Assembly (NCBI RefSeq): GCF_032586155.1
Contig: NZ_JAWHTC010000001.1
Coordinates: 1,225,855-1,289,854, forward strand
DNA: 64,000 bases
Direction: 5' to 3'
DNA from: JAWHTC01 sp032586155
GTDB lineage: Bacteria; Pseudomonadota; Alphaproteobacteria; Rhodobacterales; Rhodobacteraceae
The translations under genes were made by a program, and so were the position numbers. This document shows positions 18,321 through 27,616 of the stretch, piece after piece (position 1 is the stretch's first letter; each line of letters begins with the position of its first letter). A model generated the notes under the pieces. That model searched no databases. It was not told the DNA's origin and saw nothing but the letters and a program-made list of their open reading frames with translations.

Positions 18321-19219
18321 TGTGCGGCCTCCATCAGCTTCAAAGTATCCGGCAGCGTGCGGAAATAGCGGGTCGGGATACCATCGCCGACGACATTGCG
18401 CTCGGCCAACTCACCCAGGCAGGCCAACACCAAGTCGAAGCTCTGGAACATCGTATCGGCGGCCAGGGCCAAGTGCATCAGTTGCACATCGCTCAGCGTA
18501 TCAAGTTGATCGGCCGCTCGAACATAGATCACATCGCCATCCACCAGCTGGCTGTTATGAGATTTCGGCGCAAACTGTTTGCGCAGCGGGTTGCGCACCT
18601 GCGCGTGATGCAGCGCGGTGATCTTGTGCAGAACAAACCCCATCTTGTGCAAGAGCGCGTCCACGTCCCGCCATTGCGGCGCGCCGTCATACATCGGGTA
18701 GAACCCGACTTCGGGGATAATCACCACGGCTTCGGACAGAACCTTCTTACCTGACTTAATCGCCTCGTATTCACCGCCCTGGATGTCAATCTTGAGCACA
18801 TCGATCCGGTCCAGGCCCTTGACCTTGTCAAGGCCCGTCAGCGTCAGCGGGATTTCCTCCAACTCGGGACGGTTGATCCAGTGGAACTTGCCCAGGAACC
18901 GCGCCGCGCGCTCGGCAATCGGGTAGAGAGACGAGATCGAGCCGATCGGGTGGTTGTAAAACGTCGCCTTGCCCGGTTTGCCAATTGCCACGTTGTAGTA
19001 GGTTGAATTGGGCATATTGGCCGCGACAAGCGCGTCATACGCCTCTTCGTTGGGTTCGAACCCGACCAATTCGCAGGCCCCAGCCTGTCGCAAGGGCTCA
19101 TAGGGTGGGGTCTGGTTCATGATGCGCGCTCCGACATCGGCAATCACCATCTTCCGCTCGGGCTCCAATACCCTGAGCAGAAGCGCGGTGTGCTTCCCGT
19201 CGGTTGCGATCTTGGCCAT
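18317..19219 (-). CDS. FkbM family methyltransferase
   Basis: The 300-residue protein shows the FkbM SAM-methyltransferase pattern: VIADVGARIMN as the SAM loop, ELVGFEPNEEAYDAL, IDVLKIDIQGGEYEAIKSGKKVL and VIIPEVGFYPMY. The ATG at 19219 is preferred over a frame reaching 19393, which would overlap sufB. FkbM enzymes O-methylate glycans or natural products; the target here is unknown. It lies 26 bases after sufB in the same operon, a surprising partner for Fe-S assembly. Confidence 0.8.
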   Translation of the reverse strand: MAKIATDGKHTALLLRVLEPERKMVIADVGARIMNQTPPYEPLRQAGACELVGFEPNEEAYDALVAANMPNSTYYNVAIGKPGKATFYNHPIGSISSLYPIAERAARFLGKFHWINRPELEEIPLTLTGLDKVKGLDRIDVLKIDIQGGEYEAIKSGKKVLSEAVVIIPEVGFYPMYDGAPQWRDVDALLHKMGFVLHKITALHHAQVRNPLRKQFAPKSHNSQLVDGDVIYVRAADQLDTLSDVQLMHLALAADTMFQSFDLVLACLGELAERNVVGDGIPTRYFRTLPDTLKLMEAAQ

Positions 19220-19245
19220 TGCCTTACCCTTTTCGAACCGTCGGA

Positions 19246-20763
19246 TTAACCGACCGAACCTTCCAGCGAAATCGCCACAAGCTGTTGCGCTTCCATGGCA
19301 AATTCCATCGGCAATGCCTGCAGCACCTCCTTGGCAAAGCCGTTGACGATCAGGGCCACGGCCTCTTCCTCGTCCATGCCGCGCTGACGGCAATAGAACA
19401 TCTGCTCGTCGTCGACCTTGGAGGTTGTCGCCTCGTGTTCTACGCGGGACGAGTTATTCTTGACCTCGATATACGGCACCGTATGCGCCCCGCATTTGTC
19501 GCCAATCAACAGGCTGTCGCACTGGGTATAGTTGCGGCTTTCCTTGGCTTTCGGATGCATCGAAACCAGCCCGCGATAGGTGTTCTGGGCCACACCCGCG
19601 CTGATGCCTTTGCTGACGATCCGCGACTTGGTGTTCTTGCCCAGATGGACCATCTTGGTGCCGGTATCGGCCTGCTGGTGGTTATTGGCAATGGCGATGG
19701 AATAGAACTCGCCCTGGCTTTCGTCGCCGCGCAAAATGCAGCTGGGGTATTTCCAGGTCACCGCGGAACCGGTCTCGACCTGCGTCCACATCACCTTGGC
19801 CCGGTCGCCCCGGCAATCGGCGCGTTTGGTCACGAAGTTGTAGATCCCGCCCTTGCCGTTCTCGTCGCCCGGGAACCAGTTCTGCACGGTCGAGTACTTT
19901 ACCTCGGCATCTTCCTCGATGATGATCTCAACCACAGCGGCGTGCAACTGCGCGGTGTCGCGCTGCGGTGCGGTGCAGCCTTCCAGATAGGAGACATAGG
20001 AGCCCTTGTCGGCAATGATCAGCGTACGTTCAAACTGCCCCGTATTCTCGGCGTTGATCCGGAAATAGGTGCTCAGCTCCATCGGGCAGCGCACCCCCGG
20101 CGGCACGTAAACGAACGACCCATCTGAAAAGACAGCCGAGTTCAGCGTCGCATAGAAATTGTCCGACACCGGCACCACAGAGCCGAGGTATTTCTTGACC
20201 AGTTCGGGATGCTCACGAATGGCTTCGCTAATCGAGCAGAAGATCACGCCTGCCTTGGATAGTTCCTCCTGGAATGTCGTGCCCACGGAAACGGAATCAA
20301 ACACTGCGTCCACAGCTACCTTGCGACCTTCGGCAGGGGCTTCATCGGCGCCTTCGACACCGGCCAGGATCATCTGCTCCTTCAGTGGAATGCCCAGCTT
20401 TTCATAGGTCGCCAGCAGCTTGGGATCGACCTCGTCGAGCGACTTGGGCTTTTCTTCCATGCTCTTGGGGCGGGCATAGTAATAGATGTCCTGGAAGTCG
20501 ATCTCGGGGTAATCCACCATCGCCCAGGTGGGTTCCTCCATCTGCTGCCAGCGTTCGAACGCGGCAAGGCGCCATTCGGTCATCCATTCCGGCTCGTCAT
20601 TCTTGTCGGAAATCAGCTTGACGATATCAGGGGACACACCCTTGGGGGCGTATTCCATCTCGATCTCGGTTTCCCAGCCGTATTTGTACTTTTCGCCAAG
20701 CGAACGCACCGCCTCGACGGTTTCCTCCTCGACACCTTCCTTGACCTGTACCTCGTCCGACAT
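19246..20763 (-). CDS. sufB: Fe-S cluster assembly protein SufB
   Basis: SufB is the scaffold subunit on which clusters form. The 505 residues include the family blocks YKYGWETEIEMEYAPKG, DGSFVYVPPGVRCPMELSTY, LIIADKGSYVSYLEGC, the cysteine-containing PSCILRGDESQGEFYSIA, and the C-terminal EHEATTSKVDDEQMFYCRQRG. The ATG at 20763 is chosen since the frame to 20916 overlaps the upstream desulfurase. It follows the cysteine desulfurase gene by 25 bases. Confidence 0.95.
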   Translation of the reverse strand: MSDEVQVKEGVEEETVEAVRSLGEKYKYGWETEIEMEYAPKGVSPDIVKLISDKNDEPEWMTEWRLAAFERWQQMEEPTWAMVDYPEIDFQDIYYYARPKSMEEKPKSLDEVDPKLLATYEKLGIPLKEQMILAGVEGADEAPAEGRKVAVDAVFDSVSVGTTFQEELSKAGVIFCSISEAIREHPELVKKYLGSVVPVSDNFYATLNSAVFSDGSFVYVPPGVRCPMELSTYFRINAENTGQFERTLIIADKGSYVSYLEGCTAPQRDTAQLHAAVVEIIIEEDAEVKYSTVQNWFPGDENGKGGIYNFVTKRADCRGDRAKVMWTQVETGSAVTWKYPSCILRGDESQGEFYSIAIANNHQQADTGTKMVHLGKNTKSRIVSKGISAGVAQNTYRGLVSMHPKAKESRNYTQCDSLLIGDKCGAHTVPYIEVKNNSSRVEHEATTSKVDDEQMFYCRQRGMDEEEAVALIVNGFAKEVLQALPMEFAMEAQQLVAISLEGSVG

Positions 20764-20788
20764 TGTCAAACCCTTCCGTCCTGTTCGC

Positions 20789-21832
20789 TCACGCCCGTCT
20801 GGCGTTGAATTTCTCGTAGGCTCGGCCCCATGCCTCGGCAAAGGCCAACACTTCATCTCTCGTTGTCTCAAGACCCAGCGACACGCGAACCGCGCTTGCC
20901 GCCGTAACCTCGTCATATCCCATCGCCCTCAGAACCCGGCTCGATTTCACCTTGCCTGAGGAACAGGCCGACCCCGCGGAAATCGCGAAACCGGCCAGGT
21001 CCATCTGCATCACTTGCGTCTCGCCCTTCCATCCCGGTGTGGCATAACACGAGGTGTTGGGGAGTCGCCCTGCAGAGTTCCCGACAAAAATAGTCTTATT
21101 AGAAATATCCGCAATAGATGATTCTAGAATATTTCTAAATTCAGCCACTTCTTCCCAGCGACCTTCCGCCACATCCCGCGCCGCTGCCTCGGCCGCCGCG
21201 CCAAACCCGGCAATCCCAATCACATTCTCGGTGCCTGCCCGGCGGCCCATCTCCTGCCCGCCACCTTTCAGGATAGGGTTGAGGTCGCTGCCCCTTCGCA
21301 GAACAAGAGCGCCAATACCCTTGGGACCACCCAGCTTGTGGGCCGAGACTAAAGCCATCACCGAACCAGAGCGCAGAAATTCGACACCGATTTTACCGAA
21401 GGCTTGGGTCACATCCGACACGGCCAGCCCCTCAGGTAGATTCTGGATCACACCGGTTTCAGAATTGGCAAGCTGCAGGGTACTGTTTGCCGGATTGTCC
21501 GGCCTAACAGCACCTTCCGGGTCAACCGGCAAATCAACTTCAATCCAATTACTTACGGCGTCATGCTCAACCGCAGCGCCGTGAAAACCACGCCCTTTCA
21601 ACGCCAGCGCCGCCGCTTCCGTCGCACTGGCACAGAACACGATCTCGGCTCCATCAGCCCCAATTGCTCGGGCCACCTTGCCCCGCGCCGTCTCAACCAA
21701 TGCCTTGGCCGCGCGCCCCTCGGCATGCACGCTCGACGGGTTGCCAACCACATCCATGGCAGCAATCATCGCCGCCCGCGCCTCGGGGCGCAAAGGCGTT
21801 GTCGCGTTATGATCCAGATAAACCCGGGTCAT
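20789..21832 (-). CDS. Cysteine desulfurase, NifS/IscS type
   Basis: The 347-residue enzyme has YLDHNATTPLRPEARAAM at the start, the PLP lysine in ALVSAHKLGGPKGIGALV and the catalytic cysteine in GSACSSGKVKSSRVL. It is shorter than IscS (about 400 residues) and belongs to the same fold group, giving this operon two desulfurases with SufS. The ATG at 21832 matches the family start. Around 21084-21143 an AT-rich stretch with a 10-bp inverted repeat encodes residues about 231-250, in contrast to the GC-rich rest. Confidence 0.88.
   Translation of the reverse strand: MTRVYLDHNATTPLRPEARAAMIAAMDVVGNPSSVHAEGRAAKALVETARGKVARAIGADGAEIVFCASATEAAALALKGRGFHGAAVEHDAVSNWIEVDLPVDPEGAVRPDNPANSTLQLANSETGVIQNLPEGLAVSDVTQAFGKIGVEFLRSGSVMALVSAHKLGGPKGIGALVLRRGSDLNPILKGGGQEMGRRAGTENVIGIAGFGAAAEAAARDVAEGRWEEVAEFRNILESSIADISNKTIFVGNSAGRLPNTSCYATPGWKGETQVMQMDLAGFAISAGSACSSGKVKSSRVLRAMGYDEVTAASAVRVSLGLETTRDEVLAFAEAWGRAYEKFNARRA
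21099..21138. repeat. 10-bp inverted repeat inside an AT-rich coding patch
   Basis: TTAGAAATAT (21099-21108) and its exact reverse complement ATATTTCTAA (21129-21138) are separated by 20 bases, within a roughly 60-base AT-rich stretch of an otherwise GC-rich desulfurase gene. Confidence 0.7.
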
Positions 21833-21852
21833 TTCACAACCGCCCCCGGCTC

Positions 21853-21873
21853 TCTTTCTTTGCAAAAATACTC
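21853..21873. repeat. Short dispersed motif TCTTTCTTTGCAAAAATACTC
   Basis: This 21-base motif overlaps the iscR stop codon; a related copy (TCTTTCTTGGTAAAATACTC) occurs at 37709-37728 next to trmJ. Both stand in the gap after or before leftward genes. Meaning unknown. Confidence 0.35.
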
Positions 21874-22345
21874 AATTCCCGTCCTCGTCCTCATCGACCA
21901 CGGCAAAGATTCCGGGCACCGCCGGACAGGGCGCCAGCGTGTTCTCGATCACGTCCGACAGACGCGCCTGATGCAGATAGACATAGACATGCGCGCTCAG
22001 CCCCTCCCACAACCGATTGGTCAGGGATTGCGCCTGGCTGCCGGACATGCCGCCCGAAGCGCCTGCGCCCTTGTGCATTGCGTCCACCGTCTCATCGACC
22101 GCTGCCAGCACGTCGACCACCCGGATTTCACTGGTTGGCCGGGCCAGCCTGTAGCCGCCCCCCGGTCCCCGAACCGAGTCCACCAACCCCGCCCGGCGCA
22201 GCTTGACAAAAAGCTGCTCAAGATACGGCAGAGAAATATCTTCGCGCTTGGACACCTCGCCCAACGTGACCAGTGTGCCTTCGGGTTGAAGCGCGATATC
22301 GGTCAGGGCCACCATCGCGTAGCGCCCCTTGGTGCTCAATTTCAT
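21872..22345 (-). CDS. iscR: Rrf2-family Fe-S regulator IscR
   Basis: The 157-residue protein is the first gene of the suf operon and has an Rrf2 winged-helix domain (MKLSTKGRYAMVALTDIA, LPYLEQLFVKLRRAGLVDSVRGPGGGYRLA). Enterobacterial IscR binds its cluster with three clustered cysteines; here that segment (residues 88-105) has none and only one cysteine, C140, remains. This fits the single-cysteine IscR described in Rhodobacter sphaeroides. It probably represses the operon when Fe-S or iron supply is adequate. Start at 22345 has GGGAGAGGAAAGC upstream. Confidence 0.9.
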   Translation of the reverse strand: MKLSTKGRYAMVALTDIALQPEGTLVTLGEVSKREDISLPYLEQLFVKLRRAGLVDSVRGPGGGYRLARPTSEIRVVDVLAAVDETVDAMHKGAGASGGMSGSQAQSLTNRLWEGLSAHVYVYLHQARLSDVIENTLAPCPAVPGIFAVVDEDEDGN

Positions 22346-22396
22346 GCTTTCCTCTCCCTTGAGGTGACGCAAACACCCAAAATCCTTGGGAATTCA

Positions 22397-22425
22397 TTGA
22401 CCTTGCGCGGGCACTCCACTATCTC
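22397..22425 (+). promoter_or_regulatory. Probable promoter of the hydrolase gene at 22542
   Basis: TTGACC (22397-22402) and TATCTC (22420-22425) are separated by 17 bases on the plus strand, about 115 bases ahead of the hydrolase ATG, in the divergent region with iscR. Confidence 0.4.
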
Positions 22426-22541
22426 GAATGGGCTGACCCGCACCGCACCCGGTGTCGGGGGCAGTTTGGAATTGTTCTAAAGTGTCCGATAAAATTCGTC
22501 AAGAATAACTCGGCCAACCCGCGAGGAGACGACATCAGCCC

Positions 22542-23195
22542 ATGCCCGAGGTGATTTTTCCCGGACCCGAAGGCCGCCTCGAAGGCCGCTACCACCCGCA
22601 ACCCGAAAAAGACGCACCGATTGCCATCGTTTTGCATCCGCACCCGCAATTCGGCGGTACGATGAACAACAAGGTGGTCTACAACCTGCACTATACCTTC
22701 TACAACATGGGCTTCACCGTTCTGCGGTTCAATTTCCGTGGTGTGGGCCGGTCGCAGGGCGAATATGATCAGGGCGTGGGCGAACTCTCTGACGCCGCCT
22801 CGGCGCTCGATTACCTGCAGTCGATGAACCAGAACTCGAAGCATTGCTGGGTCGCGGGTTTCTCATTTGGCGCCTGGATCGGCATGCAGCTTCTGATGCG
22901 CCGCCCGGAAATCACCGGTTTCATCTCGGTTGCGCCGCCGGCCAACATGTATGACTTCTCGTTCCTGGCGCCCTGCCCGTCCTCGGGTCTGGTGATCAAC
23001 GGCACCGCCGACCGCGTCGCACCGCCTGCCGACACCACCGCGCTGGTCAACAAGCTGCACGAACAAAAAGGCATCACTATCACCCACACGGAAGTCGAAG
23101 GCGCCGGGCATTTCTTTGAAAATGATCACATGGACACGCTGACTGGCACGGTGACGGACTATGTGAAACGGCGGCTGACGGAGAACACCCGCTAA
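22542..23195 (+). CDS. Alpha/beta hydrolase
   Basis: The 217-residue protein has the serine-hydrolase nucleophile elbow G-x-S-x-G in VAGFSFGAWIG (about residue 109), the preceding VLRFNFRGVGRSQG strand-helix, an acidic residue in INGTADRVAPPADT and a late His in VEGAGHFFENDHMD. It belongs to the small KANL3/Tex30-like or dienelactone-hydrolase-like group found in most Alphaproteobacteria. Substrate unknown. It overlaps the next small gene by one base, so the pair is coupled. Confidence 0.85.
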   Translation: MPEVIFPGPEGRLEGRYHPQPEKDAPIAIVLHPHPQFGGTMNNKVVYNLHYTFYNMGFTVLRFNFRGVGRSQGEYDQGVGELSDAASALDYLQSMNQNSKHCWVAGFSFGAWIGMQLLMRRPEITGFISVAPPANMYDFSFLAPCPSSGLVINGTADRVAPPADTTALVNKLHEQKGITITHTEVEGAGHFFENDHMDTLTGTVTDYVKRRLTENTR

Positions 23196-23443
23196 TGTCA
23201 GGAACCGCCGAAAAGATCGCCTCGGACTTGGCCGACAAGACCGTGGCTATCATGGAGAAAACCGGCGAGGACCGTCTGCACTACGAGGTCGCCAAGGTGC
23301 TTGGCGCCTCGTCGCAGACCCTGGAAGAGGCTTACCTTACCGAGGTTCGCGTCCGCATGGCCGGCAAGGCGGCGGGCGAGTTTCTCAAGGACAAGGTCAA
23401 ATCTTTGGCGGCTGAGCTGAAAAAATCAGGTTCCGGACAATGA
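23195..23443 (+). CDS. Small conserved hypothetical protein (82 residues)
   Basis: The product is helical and charged, with no membrane segment or signal: LADKTVAIMEKTGEDRLHYEVAKVLG in the first half and KDKVKSLAAELKK at the end. The ATG shares a base with the hydrolase stop, which supports it as real. I do not recognise a function. A separate HD-domain gene starts 58 bases later. Confidence 0.6.
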   Translation: MSGTAEKIASDLADKTVAIMEKTGEDRLHYEVAKVLGASSQTLEEAYLTEVRVRMAGKAAGEFLKDKVKSLAAELKKSGSGQ

Positions 23444-23501
23444 GCAATGCCGCGACAGCATATCGTGCTGTCGCCTTATTGGATCTTGCCGGGGTCAACC
23501 G

Positions 23502-24083
23502 ATGAGTGACCGTCTCACCGCCCAGATGGCCTTTCTCAACGAGGCCTGCCGTCTGAAATCCGTCATTCGCGGCACCACACTCTGCGATGGCTCTCGGTAC
23601 GAAAACTCGGGCGAACACAGTTGGCACATCGCTCTCTATGCCATGACACTGGGTGAACACGCACCCGAGGATGTGAACATCAGCCGCGTGATTCGGATGC
23701 TGCTCTTGCATGATCTCGTCGAAATCGACGCCGGCGATGCTCCCATCTTTGGCGACCATGACCCCGCTGAAATGACAGCCAAGGAAGACGCCGCCGCCAA
23801 ACGCATCTTCGGCCTTCTGCCAATAGATCAGGCTGCAGCATTCCGCGCCCTTTGGGATGAATTCGAAGCAAACGAAAGCCCAGACGCGCAATTCGCAAAA
23901 TCGCTCGACCGATTCCAACCGCCCAATCAGAACCTCGCCTCCGGCGGTGGTTCATGGGTGGACTATGGTACTGACTACGAAACCTTCGAGGCCCGGGTTG
24001 GCAGCAAAATCGAAAACGGTGCGCCGGGGTTGTGGAACTGGTTGAAGCCGCACGCGTTTGGCTGGTTCAATTCCAATCGGTAA
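23502..24083 (+). CDS. HD-domain phosphohydrolase (YfbR/HD_3-like)
   Basis: The 193-residue protein has the metal-binding HD pattern: ENSGEHSWHIALYAMTL (first His), then LLLHDLVEIDAGD (the HD pair) and a later Asp in SLDRFQPP. This is the group of YfbR-like 5'-deoxynucleotidases and related HD_3 enzymes. Nucleotide clean-up is likely but the exact substrate cannot be read from the sequence. It is in the same direction as the two preceding genes. Confidence 0.82.
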   Translation: MSDRLTAQMAFLNEACRLKSVIRGTTLCDGSRYENSGEHSWHIALYAMTLGEHAPEDVNISRVIRMLLLHDLVEIDAGDAPIFGDHDPAEMTAKEDAAAKRIFGLLPIDQAAAFRALWDEFEANESPDAQFAKSLDRFQPPNQNLASGGGSWVDYGTDYETFEARVGSKIENGAPGLWNWLKPHAFGWFNSNR

Positions 24084-24135
24084 CCCCCTATAAAAATGTA
24101 CGATTCATCCTCATTTCACCGAAGTTGCCTGTCAG

Positions 24136-24165
24136 GGCGAAAGAGCTATTTCGCCTTCTTCTTCT
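24136..24165 (+). terminator. Possible terminator after the HD gene
   Basis: GGCGAAA (24136-24142) pairs with TTTCGCC (24149-24155) around loop GAGCTA and is followed by TTCTTCTTCT. It overlaps the end of mfd, which converges from the right. Confidence 0.4.
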
Positions 24166-27100
24166 CGGCCACGACCTTGGCCGCCAGATCACGGGCAATG
24201 GCATAGGCACCCTTGATCTTGTCACTGTCGTTCTTCCAATCGCGGCGAATGACGATCTTGTTGTCGCGGACCTTGGCCAGCCCACGCTGATCCTGGATGA
24301 ACTCGACAAGCCCCTGAGGTGACGCGAACTTGTCATTGTGGAATTGGATCGTCGCCCCGCGCGGGCCACCATCGAGCTTGGCGATGCCGGCCTTCTTGCA
24401 CATCTCCTTGATCCGCACGATCAACAGAAGCGTGTTGACCTCTCGCGGCAGCTTACCGAACCGGTCGATCAATTCCGCCGCGAATCCTTCCAGTTCAACT
24501 TTGTTATGCAAACCACTGAGACGGCGATACAATCCCAGGCGAACGTCAAGGTCAGGCACATATGTATCGGGGATCAAAACCGGTACCCCCAGATTGATCT
24601 GTGGCGCCCAATGCTCGTCGGTCTCGGTCAGGCCTTCCATCTCACCTGAACGGATCTTGGCAATCGCTTCTTCCAACATCTGCTGGTAAAGCTCGTAGCC
24701 CACGTCGCGCATCTGCCCGGATTGTTCTTCGCCCAACAGGTTGCCTGCGCCGCGAATATCGAGGTCCTGGCTGGCCAGCGTAAACCCTGCTCCCAACGTA
24801 TCAAGCGATCCCAAAACCCTGAGACGCTTCTCTGCTGCAGGTGTCAGCCGCGCGCGCGTCTTGGTGGTCAGATAGGCATAAGCCCTTGTTTTCGAACGCC
24901 CCACGCGTCCACGAATCTGATAGAGCTGCGAAAGTCCAAACATGTCGGCGCGATGCACAACCATCGTGTTGGCGGTGGGAATATCAAGGCCGGACTCGAC
25001 GATGGTTGTTGCCAGAAGCACATCGTATTTACCGTCGTAAAAGGCATTCATCCGCTCATCGAGTTCACCCGCTGCCATCTGCCCATGAGCGATGACGTAG
25101 GTGACCTCGGGCACCTGCTCGCGCAGGAACGCCTCGATCTCGGGCAGGTCGGAAATGCGCGGCACCACGTAAAAACTCTGCCCGCCGCGGTAATGTTCAC
25201 GCAGCAGCCCTTCCCGGATGGTGATGGCGTCGAACTCGCTGACATAGGTGCGGATCGCCAGCCGGTCGACGGGCGGCGTGCCGATGATGGACAAGTCCCG
25301 CACACCCGACAGCGACAATTGCAGGGTTCGCGGGATCGGCGTGGCCGTGAGCGTCAACACGTGCACATCCGATTTCAAGGATTTCAGCCGCTCCTTGTGG
25401 GCAACGCCGAAATGCTGTTCCTCGTCCACAATCAACAGGCCCAGATCCTTGAAGCGAATATTCTTGGCCAATAGCGCGTGGGTTCCGACCACAATGTCGA
25501 CGGTTCCCCTAGTCAGACCATCGCGAGTCAGGTTCGCGTCGCGCGCACTAACGAAGCGTGACAAGGGTCTGATATTGATCGGAAATCCCCGAAACCTCTC
25601 CGAAAAACTCTTGTGGTGCTGGCGCGCCAAAAGGGTGGTCGGCGCAATCACCGCCACCTGCACACCGGACATGGCAGCGACAAAGGCGGCGCGCATTGCC
25701 ACCTCGGTCTTGCCAAAGCCCACGTCACCACAAACCAGCCGGTCCATCGGCCGGCCTGCGATCAGGTCATCGAGTACATCCTCGATCGCCTTGAGTTGAT
25801 CGTCGGTTTCCTCATAAGGGAAGCGCGCCGCGAATTCCTCCCAGGCGTGGTGCTGCGCCTCAAGCGGCGGGGCCTTGCGCAGCTCACGTTCGGCCGCCAC
25901 GCGGATCAGCCGCTCGGCCATCTCGCGGATACGTTCTTTTAGCTTGGCCTTCTTGGCCTGCCATGCGCCACCGCCCAGCCGGTCAAGCAGCCCCTCGTCA
26001 TGGCCGTATTTGCTGAGCAGCTCAATATTCTCGACCGGAAGGTAAAGCTTTGATGCCTCGGCGTATTCAAGCATCAGGCACTCGTGGGCCGCTCCGGCAG
26101 CCGTGACAACCTCCAGTCCCATGTAGCGGCCAATTCCGTGATCCACGTGCACCACAAGGTCGCCCGGCGACAGGGATTGCGTTTCGGTCAGAAAATTCTC
26201 GGCCCGGCGTTTCTTGCGCGGCGCGCGGATTAACCGATCGCCCAGCACGTCCTGCTCGGCAATTACCGTCAGTTGCCCATCACCCCAAGGTGCGACGAAC
26301 CCGGCCTCCAGCGGCCAGACCGCCAAGTGCAACCCGCGTTTGTGCAACCCGCCCATGTCGCGCAACGTCACCGCGCCAATCAGGCCCTCGTCTTCCAGAA
26401 GTCCCTCGATCCGCTCGCGTGCCCCTTGGGAATAGGACGCAAGCAGCACCGGACCTTCGGCCATACGTGCTTCAATATGATCTTTCAGAGCACTGAAAAG
26501 ATTGATGTTTTCAATTTGTCGTTCAGGTGCAAAACTGCGCCCAATCCGTCCACCCGCATCGGCCACCCCGGGGCCCGAGGCCTGCGGCAGGGAATGCAAC
26601 TGCACCATTCGGTGACCATGAATCGCCCGCTCCCACGCCGCATCGTCCAAATACAATTGCTCAGCCGGAACTGGTTTATAAACCGTATCGAGCCGCGACT
26701 TTTCCTTAAGCGCAAGCGCGCGGGTTTCATATTGATCAGCAACGCTGTCCCACCGCGCCAACCGTTGCGGCGTCAGGGATTCATCCAGCGTTATCGCTGC
26801 CTCGGGCAGGAAATCGAACAGGGTTTCCAGCCTGTCGTGGAAAAACGGCAACCAATGCTCGATCCCGGCATGTTTGCGCCCCGCCGTGACCGCTTCGTAA
26901 AGCGGATCATCGGTGCCGGCCGCGCCGAACTCGATGCGGTAGTTCTGTCGGAAGCGCAGGATTGCAGGATCATCGAGGATCACCTCGCTGACCGGGGACA
27001 GTTCCACCTTGTCGAGTTTCTCGGTGGTGCGCTGGCTGATTGGATCGAACCGGCGTGCACCATCCAGGATATCGCCGAACAGGTCCAGCCGCACCGGGCC

Positions 27101-27610
27101 CGCGTCGCCTGGCGGGTAGATATCGATGATGCCGCCGCGAATGGCATAGTCGCCGGGCTCCATCACCGTGGGCGATTGCGAGAACCCCATCCGCACCAGG
27201 AAATCGCGCAAGGCACCTTCGTCAATCCGATTGCCGACATGGGCGACAAAGGCCGCCCCGCGCAGCACCTCACGCGCGGGCAGGTATTGCGTTGCCGCAT
27301 TCAGGGTGGTCAGCAGGACGAAGCGTTTTGGCATCGCCCCGGCCGCCAGCCCCGCCAGCGTCGCCATCCTGGCGGCGGAAATATCGGCGTGTGGACTGAC
27401 GCGGTCATAAGGCAGGCAATCCCAGCCGGGGAAGCGGATCACCGCCGCATCGGGGGCAAAGAAGCGCAGCGCTGCTTCGGTCGCCGCCATGCGTTTGTCA
27501 TCACGCGACACGTGGCAGACCGCACCATGGGTCTGCATCTCGCGCAGAATTAAGCTGGCATCAAACCCCTCGGGCGCACCGCCCAGCGTGATATGTCGCT
27601 CGGTCCCCAC
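24146..27610 (-). CDS. mfd: Transcription-repair coupling factor
   Basis: Mfd removes RNA polymerase stalled at DNA damage and recruits UvrA. The 1154 residues match the family length. The N-terminal UvrB-like part is followed by the polymerase-interacting domain (GDLVVHVDHGIGRYMGLE), the helicase motifs GDVGFGKTE (about residue 630) and VDEEQHFGV (about 728), TATPIPRTL, and the TRCF C-terminal domain. The last residues AEKKKAK are basic. A small membrane-protein gene starts just upstream on the same strand. Confidence 0.96.
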   Translation of the reverse strand: MGTERHITLGGAPEGFDASLILREMQTHGAVCHVSRDDKRMAATEAALRFFAPDAAVIRFPGWDCLPYDRVSPHADISAARMATLAGLAAGAMPKRFVLLTTLNAATQYLPAREVLRGAAFVAHVGNRIDEGALRDFLVRMGFSQSPTVMEPGDYAIRGGIIDIYPPGDAGPVRLDLFGDILDGARRFDPISQRTTEKLDKVELSPVSEVILDDPAILRFRQNYRIEFGAAGTDDPLYEAVTAGRKHAGIEHWLPFFHDRLETLFDFLPEAAITLDESLTPQRLARWDSVADQYETRALALKEKSRLDTVYKPVPAEQLYLDDAAWERAIHGHRMVQLHSLPQASGPGVADAGGRIGRSFAPERQIENINLFSALKDHIEARMAEGPVLLASYSQGARERIEGLLEDEGLIGAVTLRDMGGLHKRGLHLAVWPLEAGFVAPWGDGQLTVIAEQDVLGDRLIRAPRKKRRAENFLTETQSLSPGDLVVHVDHGIGRYMGLEVVTAAGAAHECLMLEYAEASKLYLPVENIELLSKYGHDEGLLDRLGGGAWQAKKAKLKERIREMAERLIRVAAERELRKAPPLEAQHHAWEEFAARFPYEETDDQLKAIEDVLDDLIAGRPMDRLVCGDVGFGKTEVAMRAAFVAAMSGVQVAVIAPTTLLARQHHKSFSERFRGFPINIRPLSRFVSARDANLTRDGLTRGTVDIVVGTHALLAKNIRFKDLGLLIVDEEQHFGVAHKERLKSLKSDVHVLTLTATPIPRTLQLSLSGVRDLSIIGTPPVDRLAIRTYVSEFDAITIREGLLREHYRGGQSFYVVPRISDLPEIEAFLREQVPEVTYVIAHGQMAAGELDERMNAFYDGKYDVLLATTIVESGLDIPTANTMVVHRADMFGLSQLYQIRGRVGRSKTRAYAYLTTKTRARLTPAAEKRLRVLGSLDTLGAGFTLASQDLDIRGAGNLLGEEQSGQMRDVGYELYQQMLEEAIAKIRSGEMEGLTETDEHWAPQINLGVPVLIPDTYVPDLDVRLGLYRRLSGLHNKVELEGFAAELIDRFGKLPREVNTLLLIVRIKEMCKKAGIAKLDGGPRGATIQFHNDKFASPQGLVEFIQDQRGLAKVRDNKIVIRRDWKNDSDKIKGAYAIARDLAAKVVAEKKKAK

Positions 27611-27616
27611 GGGAGA

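Noticed and set aside
26273..27553. 426-codon plus-strand frame opposite mfd
   Set aside because: Antisense shadow of a conserved gene, no ribosome site.
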